Virus record (IMG/VR): IMGVR_UViG_3300025853_000179 | Span: 1-44,135 of that record | Origin: a virus | Reading direction: 5' to 3' (one strand) | DNA: 44,135 bases | Shown: piece by piece, positions 8,903-17,094 of the stretch | How positions within the stretch are numbered: the stretch's first letter is position 1 | Layout of the letters: each line of letters opens with the position of its first letter | Notes under the pieces: model-generated | Databases searched by the model: none | Seen by the model: the letters and a program-made list of their open reading frames with translations, nothing else | What the model was told of the DNA's origin: nothing | Made by a program: the position numbers and the translations under genes

Positions 8903-10114
8903 TTAAGCTGAACATTTAAGTTTATTGATAGCTTCTGACTGAATTACTTGACCACCAACACGCTTTCTAGCAATGTATCTTACATTACCAGTTGTAGCTT
9001 GTGTGAATGGGTCGCGTAATACAGCTAGATTTACTCTATCAACGATCATATAAGCCCTTCTGAAATCACCGAATGCAACTGGATAGGTATTAGAACCTTC
9101 ACTTGGCATATCAGTAGCTTCAACATATGGGTGTCCAAGTATGGTGTTAACCATATTGCCACCGAGCATCATCCCAGGTTGGAACACATACTGACCAGCA
9201 GTATCTTTCAGCTTTCTGATAGAGGCTAAAGTAGCTCTATTGAAAACAAAAGTACCATTTCTTGTGTAGTCAGACTTAATGTTGTGTACCAATGAAATGA
9301 GTCCATCACCTGTTACAGCAGCAGCACTTCCTGAATTTACTTCAGTAATAGTTGCGTCCATAAATCCTTGTGGCTTGCCTACTGCGTTACCTGAAACAAA
9401 TGCAGTTCCTTCAGCTTTTGCAAATTGCTCTGCAAACTCTGATTGCATTTCTGCTTCCAAGTCAAACACTGTATCTTCTAAGTCTTGCTCAGAGATATCT
9501 ACCAATGCATACATTTCGTGTGCAGGTAGTTCTTCTAAACCGACTGTATATCCAGTAGTTTCACTTCTAGTACCACTTTCAGAAACCCACTGTGCTGCGA
9601 ATTGTCCATCTCTTTTTGGGATTTGGATGCTTCTAGCACCTGTGGAACGAACTCTAGCAATACTTCTGATAGGTGAGATTTCAGTAATTGTTTTTAACAA
9701 TTCTCTCACATACTCAGGTGGTGCTAAATATCCGCCTGTTGAGTCATTGCTGACAGTTAATGCTTTCTTTTCATCAGGTTGCAGACCATCAAGTCCTTTC
9801 CTGCAATATCTATCAAAAGCATTGAGATACTCATCAACTTGCTTAGATTCAAAGCCTGAGTCAGGTCTAGTGACCATAGTCTCAATCTTGGAAACTTGCT
9901 CCTTGATTTGTTCAGCGTTTTGCTCAGCAATTGTTAACTTCTGATTCATTTCCTCGTAAGAATCCAATTTGGCTTCTATTTTAGAAAGTTTTTCTTCGTT
10001 ATATGCTGAACTCTCGCCTTTCTCAATTTGTTCAAGTCTTTCGTCATTAACTTTCTTAAATTCGTTGAAAGTTTGACCTAAGTCTTGAATAGCGTTCTTT
10101 ATATCTTCCGACAT
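8903..10114 (-). CDS. Major capsid protein, HK97 family
   Basis: A 403-residue HK97-fold major capsid protein (phage_capsid family). Residues 1 to about 85 are a charged coiled coil acting as a scaffolding delta domain, removed by the prohead protease. The shell domain starts near GGYLAPPEYVRELLKTITEISPIRSIARV and continues through the E-loop and P-domain segments (RSIQIPKRDGQ, FVFNRATLASIRKLKDTAG) to AFGDFRRAYMIVDR. The length is typical for members with a fused scaffold. It is preceded by AGGAG at a good distance and lies 12 bases after the protease gene. The expected cleavage point is between residues about 85 and 115. Confidence 0.95.
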   Translation of the reverse strand: MSEDIKNAIQDLGQTFNEFKKVNDERLEQIEKGESSAYNEEKLSKIEAKLDSYEEMNQKLTIAEQNAEQIKEQVSKIETMVTRPDSGFESKQVDEYLNAFDRYCRKGLDGLQPDEKKALTVSNDSTGGYLAPPEYVRELLKTITEISPIRSIARVRSTGARSIQIPKRDGQFAAQWVSESGTRSETTGYTVGLEELPAHEMYALVDISEQDLEDTVFDLEAEMQSEFAEQFAKAEGTAFVSGNAVGKPQGFMDATITEVNSGSAAAVTGDGLISLVHNIKSDYTRNGTFVFNRATLASIRKLKDTAGQYVFQPGMMLGGNMVNTILGHPYVEATDMPSEGSNTYPVAFGDFRRAYMIVDRVNLAVLRDPFTQATTGNVRYIARKRVGGQVIQSEAINKLKCSA

Positions 10115-10126
10115 AATTTACTCCTA

Positions 10127-11062
10127 TTAAGTTTTTAAGGTTAAAGTTAGTTCTTTTATGGCATCTACCAGTTCTGCACTTTCATCAACCTCTCGTTGAT
10201 CAAAACACTTAGTTACTGCCTTTGCAGCAACTTTTGCTTCTGAACGAGATAAGTTGAATGCATCACGCAGTCCATTCTCCCATTCCCTAATGGAGTACTG
10301 TTCACCTTTTACCGATCTGACAGTTGCCTGCGGATTCATCGGGAAAGTTACTAGGGACACTTCCATTAAATCTACTTCTTTGATAATGCGTTTATTACCA
10401 CGCTTATCATATGAAACTTCTTTTGGGTTTACTCTAAAGCCTATTGATAGACCATCTAATGCACCCATTTTTAATAATTCGTAGGCTTCTGCTCCTGCTT
10501 GTGTTTTAAGAGCCAGCCTACCTTTGACCACAAGACCGTGTTCATCTTCTCTAATCTCATCAAAAACACCGATAGGCATATCTGACTTGTGTTGATATAA
10601 GAGTTTTACATTCTGTGGTTTTCTTTTCTTTAATGATTTGGCGAATGCACCTGCTTCAATAACATCATTACCTAAGTCTTTATTACCAAAGACAGAACCA
10701 TAGCCTTCAAATGTGCCATAGTTTTTATCTTCATCTTCGTCATGATAAGCTTTAATGCTTGATTTAATTTCAATAGATTCTTTCTCTACTTCTTTCTCAG
10801 AGTTCATCTCATCAACAGTTTCTTCTGAGTTAGGCTTAGATTTGCCAAACTCAATGATATAAGAATCATCAGTTTCTTCTACTGCTCTTATGTGCTTTTC
10901 ATCATTCTCTATAGAATCTTCTTTATTAGAATCGTACTGATTAGTACAGACAGCTAGGCGTTGGTCGGAATCGGTATATTCACTCGTCATAGTGTCATCT
11001 CCCATACATCTTTTTAAAAAGTCTTGCCTGTTTTCAGAACTATTAGGTTTTGGAATAGGCAT
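10127..11062 (-). CDS. Prohead maturation protease, HK97 type (U35/S78)
   Basis: A 311-residue protease that cleaves the capsid scaffold domain inside the prohead. The catalytic domain is in the middle, with motifs GYGSVFGNKDLGNDVIEAGAF, LLYQHKSDMPIGVF (His), LDGLSIGF (Ser) and DLMEVSLVTFPMNPQA (acidic), in the usual order. The first 50 residues (MPIPKP..., KRCMGDDTMTSEY, QRLAVC) form a small Cys-containing domain often seen in front of phage proteases and related virion genes. A long acidic linker follows. I prefer the ATG at 11062; a GTG at 11068 is also in frame. It is the first gene of the lower head operon and faces away from the early island. Confidence 0.92.
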   Translation of the reverse strand: MPIPKPNSSENRQDFLKRCMGDDTMTSEYTDSDQRLAVCTNQYDSNKEDSIENDEKHIRAVEETDDSYIIEFGKSKPNSEETVDEMNSEKEVEKESIEIKSSIKAYHDEDEDKNYGTFEGYGSVFGNKDLGNDVIEAGAFAKSLKKRKPQNVKLLYQHKSDMPIGVFDEIREDEHGLVVKGRLALKTQAGAEAYELLKMGALDGLSIGFRVNPKEVSYDKRGNKRIIKEVDLMEVSLVTFPMNPQATVRSVKGEQYSIREWENGLRDAFNLSRSEAKVAAKAVTKCFDQREVDESAELVDAIKELTLTLKT

Positions 11063-11070
11063 ATCCACAT

Positions 11071-11099
11071 ATAGTACATAAAGGGTTGGATAAGCACAA
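11071..11099 (-). promoter_or_regulatory. Possible late promoter for the protease-capsid operon
   Basis: On the minus strand TTGTGC (11099-11094) and TACTAT (11076-11071) are separated by 17 bases just upstream of the protease start. Transcription would start almost at the ATG, giving a leaderless or very short leader. A promoter here is needed because plus-strand genes separate this operon from the terminase-portal operon, but this exact site is only a sequence match. Confidence 0.25.
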
Positions 11100-11127
11100 G
11101 ATATAGATTAAATAAATAAATATAAAT

Positions 11128-11191
11128 AATATTCCAAAAAGGGTTTACATTTGTCCAAATCACTTTAATATGACTCTTATATTAATTAAAC
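11128..11191 (+). promoter_or_regulatory. Early promoter/operator cassette, copy 1
   Basis: The cassette is AATATTCCAAAAAGGG, -35 TTTACA at 11144-11149, a -10 in the stretch TTTAATATGACTC (TAATAT 11166-11171 or TATGAC 11169-11174), and the leader TATTAATTAAAC ending at 11191, followed by GGAG and the ATG at 11201. The same order of elements recurs upstream of four other plus-strand clusters. It lies in the divergent gap with the protease gene. Confidence 0.8.
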
Positions 11192-11200
11192 GGAGATAAA

Positions 11201-11494
11201 ATGAAAAACTTAATAACCAACAACTACTACTCAGGTGGAAACTTAGACATACTTGCAGAAGCAGGTTACACAGAAGATGATTCACTTTGCACTTTTAAGC
11301 AAGCCATGAAACACTTTGAAGTAACAGGCGATATGCTTAAAGGTCTTAAAGGTCTTGGTACAACTCTTTGCTTCTATAAAGAACAAGAAAACAAAGAGAC
11401 TGGCGAAAAAGAAATGGTAAGAAAACTCTTTACTGTTTTTGATTCTAAAGACATCATCAGAGTAATAGAACATAACTCTCAAAAGGTAGCTTAA
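11201..11494 (+). CDS. Unknown early protein (97 aa)
   Basis: The first gene behind promoter cassette 1, with ribosome site GGAGATAA. Not recognised. The protein is soluble, mildly charged, with a short Asn-rich start (MKNLITNNYYSGGN) and a central segment ending in a lysine/glutamate-rich hairpin (KEQENKETGEKEMVRK). Its DNA start resembles that of the first gene after cassette 2 (both encode MKNL), so the promoter copy may have been duplicated together with the first codons. The stop codon lies in the loop of an intrinsic terminator, so this gene should be expressed in excess over those that follow. Confidence 0.8.
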   Translation: MKNLITNNYYSGGNLDILAEAGYTEDDSLCTFKQAMKHFEVTGDMLKGLKGLGTTLCFYKEQENKETGEKEMVRKLFTVFDSKDIIRVIEHNSQKVA

Positions 11495-11510
11495 CAGCTA
11501 CCTTTTTTTT
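11481..11510 (+). terminator. Intrinsic terminator overlapping the stop codon
   Basis: AAAAGGTAGCT (11481-11491), loop TAAC, AGCTACCTTTT (11496-11506), then T to 11510: a perfect 11-bp stem with a U-tract. The TAA stop of the preceding gene is in the loop. Partial read-through would supply the next genes, which have no promoter of their own. Confidence 0.88.
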
Positions 11511-11523
11511 AAAGGAAAATAAA

Positions 11524-11910
11524 ATGAATAAAGAATTAATAAATAAAAAAGTAGAAACCGAATTTAACAGTTTTGGTATGCGCAAATACACTCAAGGTAC
11601 ATTTTTAATAAGTTATTTTATGTATGGTGGTACAGAGGTAGATGGTGAATTTATATTAGGCAAAGGTTGTGATTTTTACCCAAGATTTGCCGATGGTATG
11701 AGAACTCACGACTACAAACGCTCTAAAGAGTGTTTAGACATTGCCGAAAAATATGGACATACTCATTATCAATTAGTCAAAAAAATGTACTTAGATGGTA
11801 CAGATGGTGGCGGTTGGATGGAAATGAATAAAATAATTAAAGGTGAGTTTAATTTTAGACATGGCGTAACAGTAAACTACACGACCGAGCAAGGTAATTA
11901 CACAATATAA
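11524..11910 (+). CDS. Unknown early protein (128 aa)
   Basis: Not recognised. A soluble protein with a strong AAAGGAAAATAAA leader before the ATG at 11524. Gly/aromatic-rich segments are visible (FLISYFMYGGTEVDGEF, YLDGTDGGGWMEMNK), and there is a run of charged residues around THDYKRSKECLDIAEKYG. It follows the terminator of the first gene by 14 bases and depends on read-through. No membrane segment or enzyme motif was found. Probably an accessory early protein acting on the host. Confidence 0.75.
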   Translation: MNKELINKKVETEFNSFGMRKYTQGTFLISYFMYGGTEVDGEFILGKGCDFYPRFADGMRTHDYKRSKECLDIAEKYGHTHYQLVKKMYLDGTDGGGWMEMNKIIKGEFNFRHGVTVNYTTEQGNYTI

Positions 11911-11914
11911 TTTT

Positions 11915-12082
11915 ATGAATATTAATTTAACCAACCAAGAAGTAATAGCATTACAGATGTGCATATTTGAAAAAGCCAACAAAGAAATAGAAGATGGTAA
12001 CCATAATATGCTATCTGAAGATACGCCTTTAATGACAGCGTTAGATAAAATTCTTAAAACAAATACAGGTCAAGAAAAATGA
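11915..12082 (+). CDS. Small unknown protein (55 aa)
   Basis: An ATG at 11915, four bases after the preceding stop, runs 55 codons to a TGA that overlaps the next gene's ATG (ATGA at 12079-12082). Starts MNINLTNQEVIALQMCIFEKA and continues as a predicted helical, acidic protein. The tight coupling on both sides is the main evidence that it is real. Function unknown. Confidence 0.6.
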   Translation: MNINLTNQEVIALQMCIFEKANKEIEDGNHNMLSEDTPLMTALDKILKTNTGQEK

Positions 12083-12378
12083 AATGGATAACAATAGAAC
12101 AAATGACTGGTGATACTAACTCAGAGCATTATGCTTATTGCCCTAGTGATTATTATATTTTAGAAGAAAATGCTGATGATAATGTTTCTGATCGCCTTAT
12201 ATTAAGCAAGTTTCTAAACCAAACTATTACTACAGATGATATTTATGAAGATCAAGAAACTGGTTGGTATTGGCATGGTAAATCAATTTATATAGTTAGA
12301 AGCATTAAAGATATAAACGAAGATGAATTGGTGACAATTAGGAACTTTGTTTATGCAAAAATATTAAATACACACTAA
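12079..12378 (+). CDS. Unknown early protein (99 aa)
   Basis: Not recognised. An acidic soluble protein rich in Asp, Glu and Tyr (DNVSDRLILSKFLNQTITTDDIYEDQETGWYWHGK read as two segments). Its start overlaps the preceding small gene by four bases, and it ends directly before promoter cassette 2. It is the last gene of the first early sub-operon inside the head operon. The acidic composition is reminiscent of DNA-mimic or anti-host proteins, but no specific motif supports that. Confidence 0.7.
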   Translation: MKWITIEQMTGDTNSEHYAYCPSDYYILEENADDNVSDRLILSKFLNQTITTDDIYEDQETGWYWHGKSIYIVRSIKDINEDELVTIRNFVYAKILNTH

Positions 12379-12380
12379 AT

Positions 12381-12444
12381 AATATTCCAAAAAGGGTTTA
12401 CATCTATTAATTAACCTAGTATGATGTACTCATATTAATTAAAC
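12381..12444 (+). promoter_or_regulatory. Early promoter/operator cassette, copy 2
   Basis: AATATTCCAAAAAGGG, then TTTACA at 12397-12402, 17 bases, TATGAT at 12420-12425, leader CATATTAATTAAAC to 12444 and AAAGGA before the ATG at 12455. It is the clearest copy, with near-consensus -35 and -10 boxes. It begins 2 bases after the upstream stop codon. Confidence 0.85.
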
Positions 12445-12454
12445 AAAGGATAAA

Positions 12455-12703
12455 ATGAAAAACTTAAATAACCCAACCAACTCAAAAACCATTGCAGGTT
12501 TAAATCAAGAAACCCTTTTGGCTGTAGTTAAAGAACACTGTCTTTATGCAGATGCAGAGTGCTTTAAATGGTACTACGATGTTGCAGATGTATGTCAAAG
12601 ATTTAACATAGATAGCGATACATTATCGCAAAAGGAGTGGCAAGTTGTAGCAGACTTAATAGCAGAAAATTTGCCTACTAACTTTTTTAATCAAACTTGG
12701 TAA
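12455..12703 (+). CDS. Unknown early protein (82 aa)
   Basis: Directly behind promoter cassette 2. Not recognised. Starts MKNLNNPTNSKT, sharing MKNL with the first gene behind cassette 1. The rest is a predicted alpha-helical small domain (LLAVVKEHCLYADAECFKWYYDVADVCQRF, in two helices) with three cysteines and an acidic charge. No membrane segment. Likely a highly expressed early protein; target unknown. Confidence 0.75.
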   Translation: MKNLNNPTNSKTIAGLNQETLLAVVKEHCLYADAECFKWYYDVADVCQRFNIDSDTLSQKEWQVVADLIAENLPTNFFNQTW

Positions 12704-12714
12704 GGGGTAGCATT

Positions 12715-12918
12715 ATGAAATTTACAGAAGCCCTAGAAAGATACATTAACGAAGCACCAAGTTCTTTTGACAAAGTACCATGTAAGTCTAAGTCTACAGA
12801 AAGAATGCGTGGTTGGTTAATGCGAGATGCTTTAAATCACCATATTGGTTGGGTACCATACAGTGGTCGTATTACATATATAGATCACAACTCAACACAA
12901 GAATATATTATTGATTAA
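12715..12918 (+). CDS. Unknown small early protein (67 aa)
   Basis: I choose the ATG at 12715 because AAGGGG stands 9 bases upstream; a TTG at 12697 would add six residues with no better signal. The protein starts MKFTEALERYINEAPSSF and is basic in the middle (KSKSTERMRGWLMRDALNHH). Not recognised. Its stop overlaps the last bases of the convergent head-morphogenesis gene by four bases, so transcripts of opposite direction collide here without a visible terminator. Confidence 0.7.
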   Translation: MKFTEALERYINEAPSSFDKVPCKSKSTERMRGWLMRDALNHHIGWVPYSGRITYIDHNSTQEYIID

Positions 12919-13727
12919 AGGTCTCTTTCATCTGCGTAAACTATTACGCATCTACAATTAATAACATTTTTTGCACCACCTCTGCTATCGCCTGCAAAAC
13001 TCATAGGAACTCCACCAACAATAAAATCTTCTGACATATCCACAGTTTGTCCACTGGCTGCAGAATGTGCTGATCTTGTTCTAGCATCGTTGGTAGCTAC
13101 CCATTTTTTTAACATTTTTATCCCCAAGTCTTTCTCAACTGTTGCGTGGTAAGAATGGTTTGCAAAAGATGCGGCATTATGTGTTTCTGTTCTTGCTATA
13201 AGTGCAGCACGGCTTCTGCTTACTGGTAAAAATTTACTTGATACTAATTTAGCTATTTGTGGCAAAGTTAAATTATCTGCTCTGCCTTGTTCTATTAAGT
13301 TGCTTATTCTTGTAGCCATGCGCTCTGTAATGCCTGCTAAGATTAATTGCCTATTGGCAAAGTATTGATTAACAACTAACTCAAAATCTGTACTTCTACC
13401 AAATACAAATGCCTCATCAGCTTTTCTTAAATATTCGTACTTTTCTTCATTACTTCTGTATATCGCCTTAAAAACTCTTTTGTAATGCGCAAGCATTAGT
13501 GGAAAAAAATCCTCATTAAGAGATTGTTGTGCAATTTGTATTTCATATATTCCATACTGACTGTATAGATGTAAATGTGTATTTAAAAACTTTCTAAATA
13601 ATGTATTTAAGTTTCTATAAAATCTTTTTTCTAAATTATTTCTAAGAACTAATTGTTTTCTTGACTCTAAGCGTGTATTAATTCTGCCCTGTCTAAAAGT
13701 ATTTATTCTTTTAGTGGCTGTTCTCAC
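12915..13727 (-). CDS. Head morphogenesis protein, SPP1 gp7 / Mu F-like
   Basis: A 270-residue minor head protein encoded directly after the portal, the usual place. The conserved C-terminal domain is visible: SRAALIARTETHNAASFANH, KKWVATNDARTRSAHSAASGQ, GVPMSFAGDSRGGAKNVINCRC, with a terminal VIVYADE. By family knowledge these proteins sit inside the head near the portal and may be ejected with the DNA. The start is GTG at 13727, overlapping the portal stop (GTGA), so translation is coupled. The N-terminal half is helical and basic. Confidence 0.9.
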   Translation of the reverse strand: MRTATKRINTFRQGRINTRLESRKQLVLRNNLEKRFYRNLNTLFRKFLNTHLHLYSQYGIYEIQIAQQSLNEDFFPLMLAHYKRVFKAIYRSNEEKYEYLRKADEAFVFGRSTDFELVVNQYFANRQLILAGITERMATRISNLIEQGRADNLTLPQIAKLVSSKFLPVSRSRAALIARTETHNAASFANHSYHATVEKDLGIKMLKKWVATNDARTRSAHSAASGQTVDMSEDFIVGGVPMSFAGDSRGGAKNVINCRCVIVYADERDL

Positions 13728-15784
13728 TTTTTCGGTCTGCCTTGACTATCTGTAGGTCCTTTAGATTTTAGTGGGTGTCCATCAGGAAAAAGGTCAGTAT
13801 CGTGTTTACCACCTTTAAATTTGCCGCTTGATAATGCTCTTAAAAAAGAATTAACCCTAGCATATGCCCAACGATCAGCACCACCTTGTCTGCGTACACT
13901 TGGTCTTACGCTTGATGGATTAGTATTATAAGCACCTACACCTCTACGAAATACTTGCGTAAGCATACCCAGTGTAACTTTCTTAGTTTTGCTATCGCCA
14001 TATTTTTCATTATGCTCTTTAACTTTTTCTTTTAAGCCATTTCTAACTGTTTCGCTAAGTGCTTTTTCATCTTCAACAAAACCAATATGTTCCTCAAGTT
14101 CGTACTCTTTAGATTCTTCTCGTTCTATTTGATTTCTTACTTTTTTTGACCAAGAGAAACCTGCATCACCACCCCATAAAGCCCATGCAATTCTACCAGC
14201 ACTAGGGTAGCCTTTTTCGCCTTGACTAAAACCTTCTGCTTGTTTATCTACTTCATGCCTAGAAAAAAAACTGTACATTCTTTTGACTGTAGAAATAGAT
14301 AGCCTTTCCTTATTCATGAGTTGGTTTGCTCTTGCTACACCAACAGCAGTACCACCTCTTTTATACTTTTTTCGCCATTGCAGACCTCTTGCTGCTTCTT
14401 CTGCCATAGAATTGTTAGGAACTGTATTTATATCTGATAATGCTTTTTCTTCTTCTAAGAGTTCTAATATTTCTTTATCAGTTTCTTCGTCATCATAATC
14501 TTCTAAATCATTTTCATTAACTGGATTTGCAGGTTTTTCCACGCCTTCATCACCAAGAGGAAATAAGTTAGCTGATATATATAGATCATCTGCTCCATCT
14601 AACGGCTCTAATCCAAGCTGTTCTCTTGCTTCATTCCTAGTCATGATTCCTTCTCTTACAGCAGAGGTAACATTTTCGTATACTCTTTTAACTCTCTCTG
14701 ACAATGCAGGAATAGCATCAATGTCAAACTCTAATGTGAGACGATCATCAAACAATGGAACTAACCACTCGTTAAGGTCTGATGCGATCTTTCTTAAGTG
14801 TGGAATAATTGTTTCTTCATACAGAGCAAGTCTTGCTTCTGCAACATTAGAATAGGTTTGACTGTCAGGAACACCTACTAACTGGCTAGGTACACCAAAG
14901 CATAGAGCAATGTCTGTTGCACTCATGTGTTTTAAGGTTGCAAAATCCATGTCTTTAGGACTCAGACCCATTTCTTTCCAATCAAAGTCTCCCTCTAATA
15001 ACATAGGTCTGCCTGCATTACCTGCACCACTAAATCTGTTATTTAAGTCTGTGAGTAATTGTTGTCTCTGTGATTCTGTTAAATTGACTGCAAAGCCTGC
15101 ATCATCTTGTGGTTTGAAAACAACTGCACCACTTGGTCTTGCACCATTTTGTAAAAGATTGACATTGTGCTTGCTAGCCATGTTAAATTGATCTACCTCA
15201 ACTGCTGCTGCACTTAACGGACTTAGACCATAGTAATCATCTAGCGGATGCCATAGCTTGACGTGTTTTAGTTCGCTAAAGCCGTTTTCTTGATCTATAA
15301 GATATGTGTGAGCAACTCTACCATTCACCATGTATTCATATTTTTCAGGTATAGGCTTACCACTGCCTTTTATGTTTATGCGATCAGGTCTTAATTGATG
15401 CAGTTCTTTTGGTGCGCCCATGTCGCTACCAGTCTTAAGAATGTAAGCGTTACCACTTAACAACACATATCCAAACAGACTGTTAAAGAACTCACTGTAG
15501 GATTGCAGTGGGTTAGGTCGCATAAGAAGATCAATCAAGGGATGTTCTTCTATGATTTGATCACCTGCCTTAAGCATAAAAGGCACAGCACTTGCACCTT
15601 TGCTTATCTCATTCACGCATCTATAAACAATCGCGTTTTTAAGATAGCCTTCTTTTGCTAAGTCTTGGTATTTATAGGTCTTTGCTTCTTCAGTGCCAAC
15701 ACCAAAGTAACCCATCATGTTTGAATTTTTTTGCTCAACAGGTTTGCTGTTAAACAATCTTTGTAGAAATGTTTGTTCTGCCAT
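13724..15784 (-). CDS. Portal protein, HK97 family, with two extra C-terminal domains
   Basis: 686 residues. I use the ATG at 15784 (TAATG overlap with terminase, GGAG 8 bases upstream) rather than the in-frame TTG at 15799. Residues 1 to about 400 are a typical HK97-type portal: AIVYRCVNEISKGASAVPF, LMRPNPLQSYSEFFNSLFGY, GNAYI, SATDIALCFGVPSQLVG, MTRNEAREQLGLEPLDG. An acidic linker follows, then two segments not normal for portals. The first, about 445-560, contains KRMYSFFSRHEVDK, GEKGYPSAGRIAWALWGGDAG. The second, about 590-675, contains VTLGMLTQVFRRGVGAYNT, RWAYARVNSFLRALSSG, KGGKHDTDLFP. Both resemble small conserved phage domains found separately in other head-gene products. Role: the DNA entry/exit ring; the extension may face the inside or bind the protease. 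Confidence 0.93.
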   Translation of the reverse strand: MAEQTFLQRLFNSKPVEQKNSNMMGYFGVGTEEAKTYKYQDLAKEGYLKNAIVYRCVNEISKGASAVPFMLKAGDQIIEEHPLIDLLMRPNPLQSYSEFFNSLFGYVLLSGNAYILKTGSDMGAPKELHQLRPDRINIKGSGKPIPEKYEYMVNGRVAHTYLIDQENGFSELKHVKLWHPLDDYYGLSPLSAAAVEVDQFNMASKHNVNLLQNGARPSGAVVFKPQDDAGFAVNLTESQRQQLLTDLNNRFSGAGNAGRPMLLEGDFDWKEMGLSPKDMDFATLKHMSATDIALCFGVPSQLVGVPDSQTYSNVAEARLALYEETIIPHLRKIASDLNEWLVPLFDDRLTLEFDIDAIPALSERVKRVYENVTSAVREGIMTRNEAREQLGLEPLDGADDLYISANLFPLGDEGVEKPANPVNENDLEDYDDEETDKEILELLEEEKALSDINTVPNNSMAEEAARGLQWRKKYKRGGTAVGVARANQLMNKERLSISTVKRMYSFFSRHEVDKQAEGFSQGEKGYPSAGRIAWALWGGDAGFSWSKKVRNQIEREESKEYELEEHIGFVEDEKALSETVRNGLKEKVKEHNEKYGDSKTKKVTLGMLTQVFRRGVGAYNTNPSSVRPSVRRQGGADRWAYARVNSFLRALSSGKFKGGKHDTDLFPDGHPLKSKGPTDSQGRPKK

Positions 15785-17094
15785 TAGCTTATTCTCCAAT
15801 TTACGTCACCCTTTGATCTACTTAATTCGGTTATACCCCAAACTAAAGCATCTAATCTGTCAGGGCTTGGTTTTGTTTCTCCTAAATAGCTACACATTTG
15901 TGATTCTAATTCAGGAAAATATCCAATGTGATGAACACGCCTTTGCTCGTAAAGTGCTGCAATTGGCTCTGCTCTTATTAGCTTGCCTCTTGTTGCTCTT
16001 ACAGACCTATAAGGAATGTTTAAATCCATTCCTCTTAATAGTCTCTCCACCAAATCTCCACCATTGTTTGTTTCTGCAACTATACGATCAGCGCTCCAGT
16101 CATAATAACAATTAATGGCTTTTTTTGCCCATGCGTCAGGTGAATATTTGCCTGAAACATCTTCAAGTACATAATACTCATTATTAAGGTCTTTGCCAAC
16201 TACCACAATTCCTGTTTCGTCTGAATCTTCATTGCTAGTTACGGCAGGGTCAATTGCTACAATAATTTGTTTTAATTCTTTTTCCGTATCTTCATGTAGT
16301 CTAGCTTCATCTATTAGTGCACTAGTCCATAAAGCACCTTCTAAATTTTCTATTATTTCAGCATATAATTCTTGTCTACCTAGTGTAGTACCTTCATATT
16401 TATCTCTAAGCATAGCAAGTGCGCTTTCAGCTAGGTTATCTTCATTTTCAAAAGTATTACCAGTGGTAACTGCCACATCTTCCCTTGCAACTAAGTCTCT
16501 TATAATTTTTGTAGGCTTTGGCGTGGTAGTGATAAGGCACTGTGGATTTTTGCCTAGTCTTAAACCAAACATAAGTTGATCAAAGGCTTCTGGGTATCGC
16601 CATGCTGCAACCTCATCACACCATGCCCTATGAAACTGTGGACCTCTTAATCGCTCAGGCTCAGATGCTGCATAACCTACAATCTTTGAGCCGTTATGTA
16701 AGCGTATTTCACTTATACTTGATGAGTACCCTTTCATGTCTTTTGTAACTGAAAGACACTCTTTAGGTATTATAGAGACTAAACCACTTGGACCACCAAA
16801 ACATACTCTCCTGAGATCACCTGAAGTTGGTGCAACGACTGCCGATATGGTATTTGGATTTCTTAGCGCATATAAAGCAATGTCTTGTGCACCAGTTCTA
16901 GTCTTACCCCAACCACGACCTGCTAATATAAGCCATATGTAATGTTTATACGCAGGTTGTAACTGTTTATCCCTAGCCGTTTCTAGCCAATTAGTGCGTA
17001 GTTCTATCGCCTTGGCTTCTGCGTTGTTCTTCAACTGTGTCAAGCAGTTCCATAGCTCTTCTGAATGCGTCTGTGTTTTCGTTGACTGTGGCAT
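15784..17094 (-). CDS. terL: Terminase large subunit
   Basis: A 436-residue packaging motor ATPase/nuclease. Walker A is at residues 59-65 (GRGWGKT), Walker B-like FHRAWCDEVAAW follows, and coupling motif region LITTTPKPTK is next. The C-terminal RNase H-like nuclease has IVAIDPAV (first Asp), IVAETNNGGDLV and DRLDALVWGITEL (last Asp). The length is typical. It starts inside the small-subunit gene (overlap 104 bases) and ends in a one-base overlap with the portal start. The closest architecture is that of terminases of GTA-like and small siphophage genomes. Confidence 0.95.
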   Translation of the reverse strand: MPQSTKTQTHSEELWNCLTQLKNNAEAKAIELRTNWLETARDKQLQPAYKHYIWLILAGRGWGKTRTGAQDIALYALRNPNTISAVVAPTSGDLRRVCFGGPSGLVSIIPKECLSVTKDMKGYSSSISEIRLHNGSKIVGYAASEPERLRGPQFHRAWCDEVAAWRYPEAFDQLMFGLRLGKNPQCLITTTPKPTKIIRDLVAREDVAVTTGNTFENEDNLAESALAMLRDKYEGTTLGRQELYAEIIENLEGALWTSALIDEARLHEDTEKELKQIIVAIDPAVTSNEDSDETGIVVVGKDLNNEYYVLEDVSGKYSPDAWAKKAINCYYDWSADRIVAETNNGGDLVERLLRGMDLNIPYRSVRATRGKLIRAEPIAALYEQRRVHHIGYFPELESQMCSYLGETKPSPDRLDALVWGITELSRSKGDVNWRIS

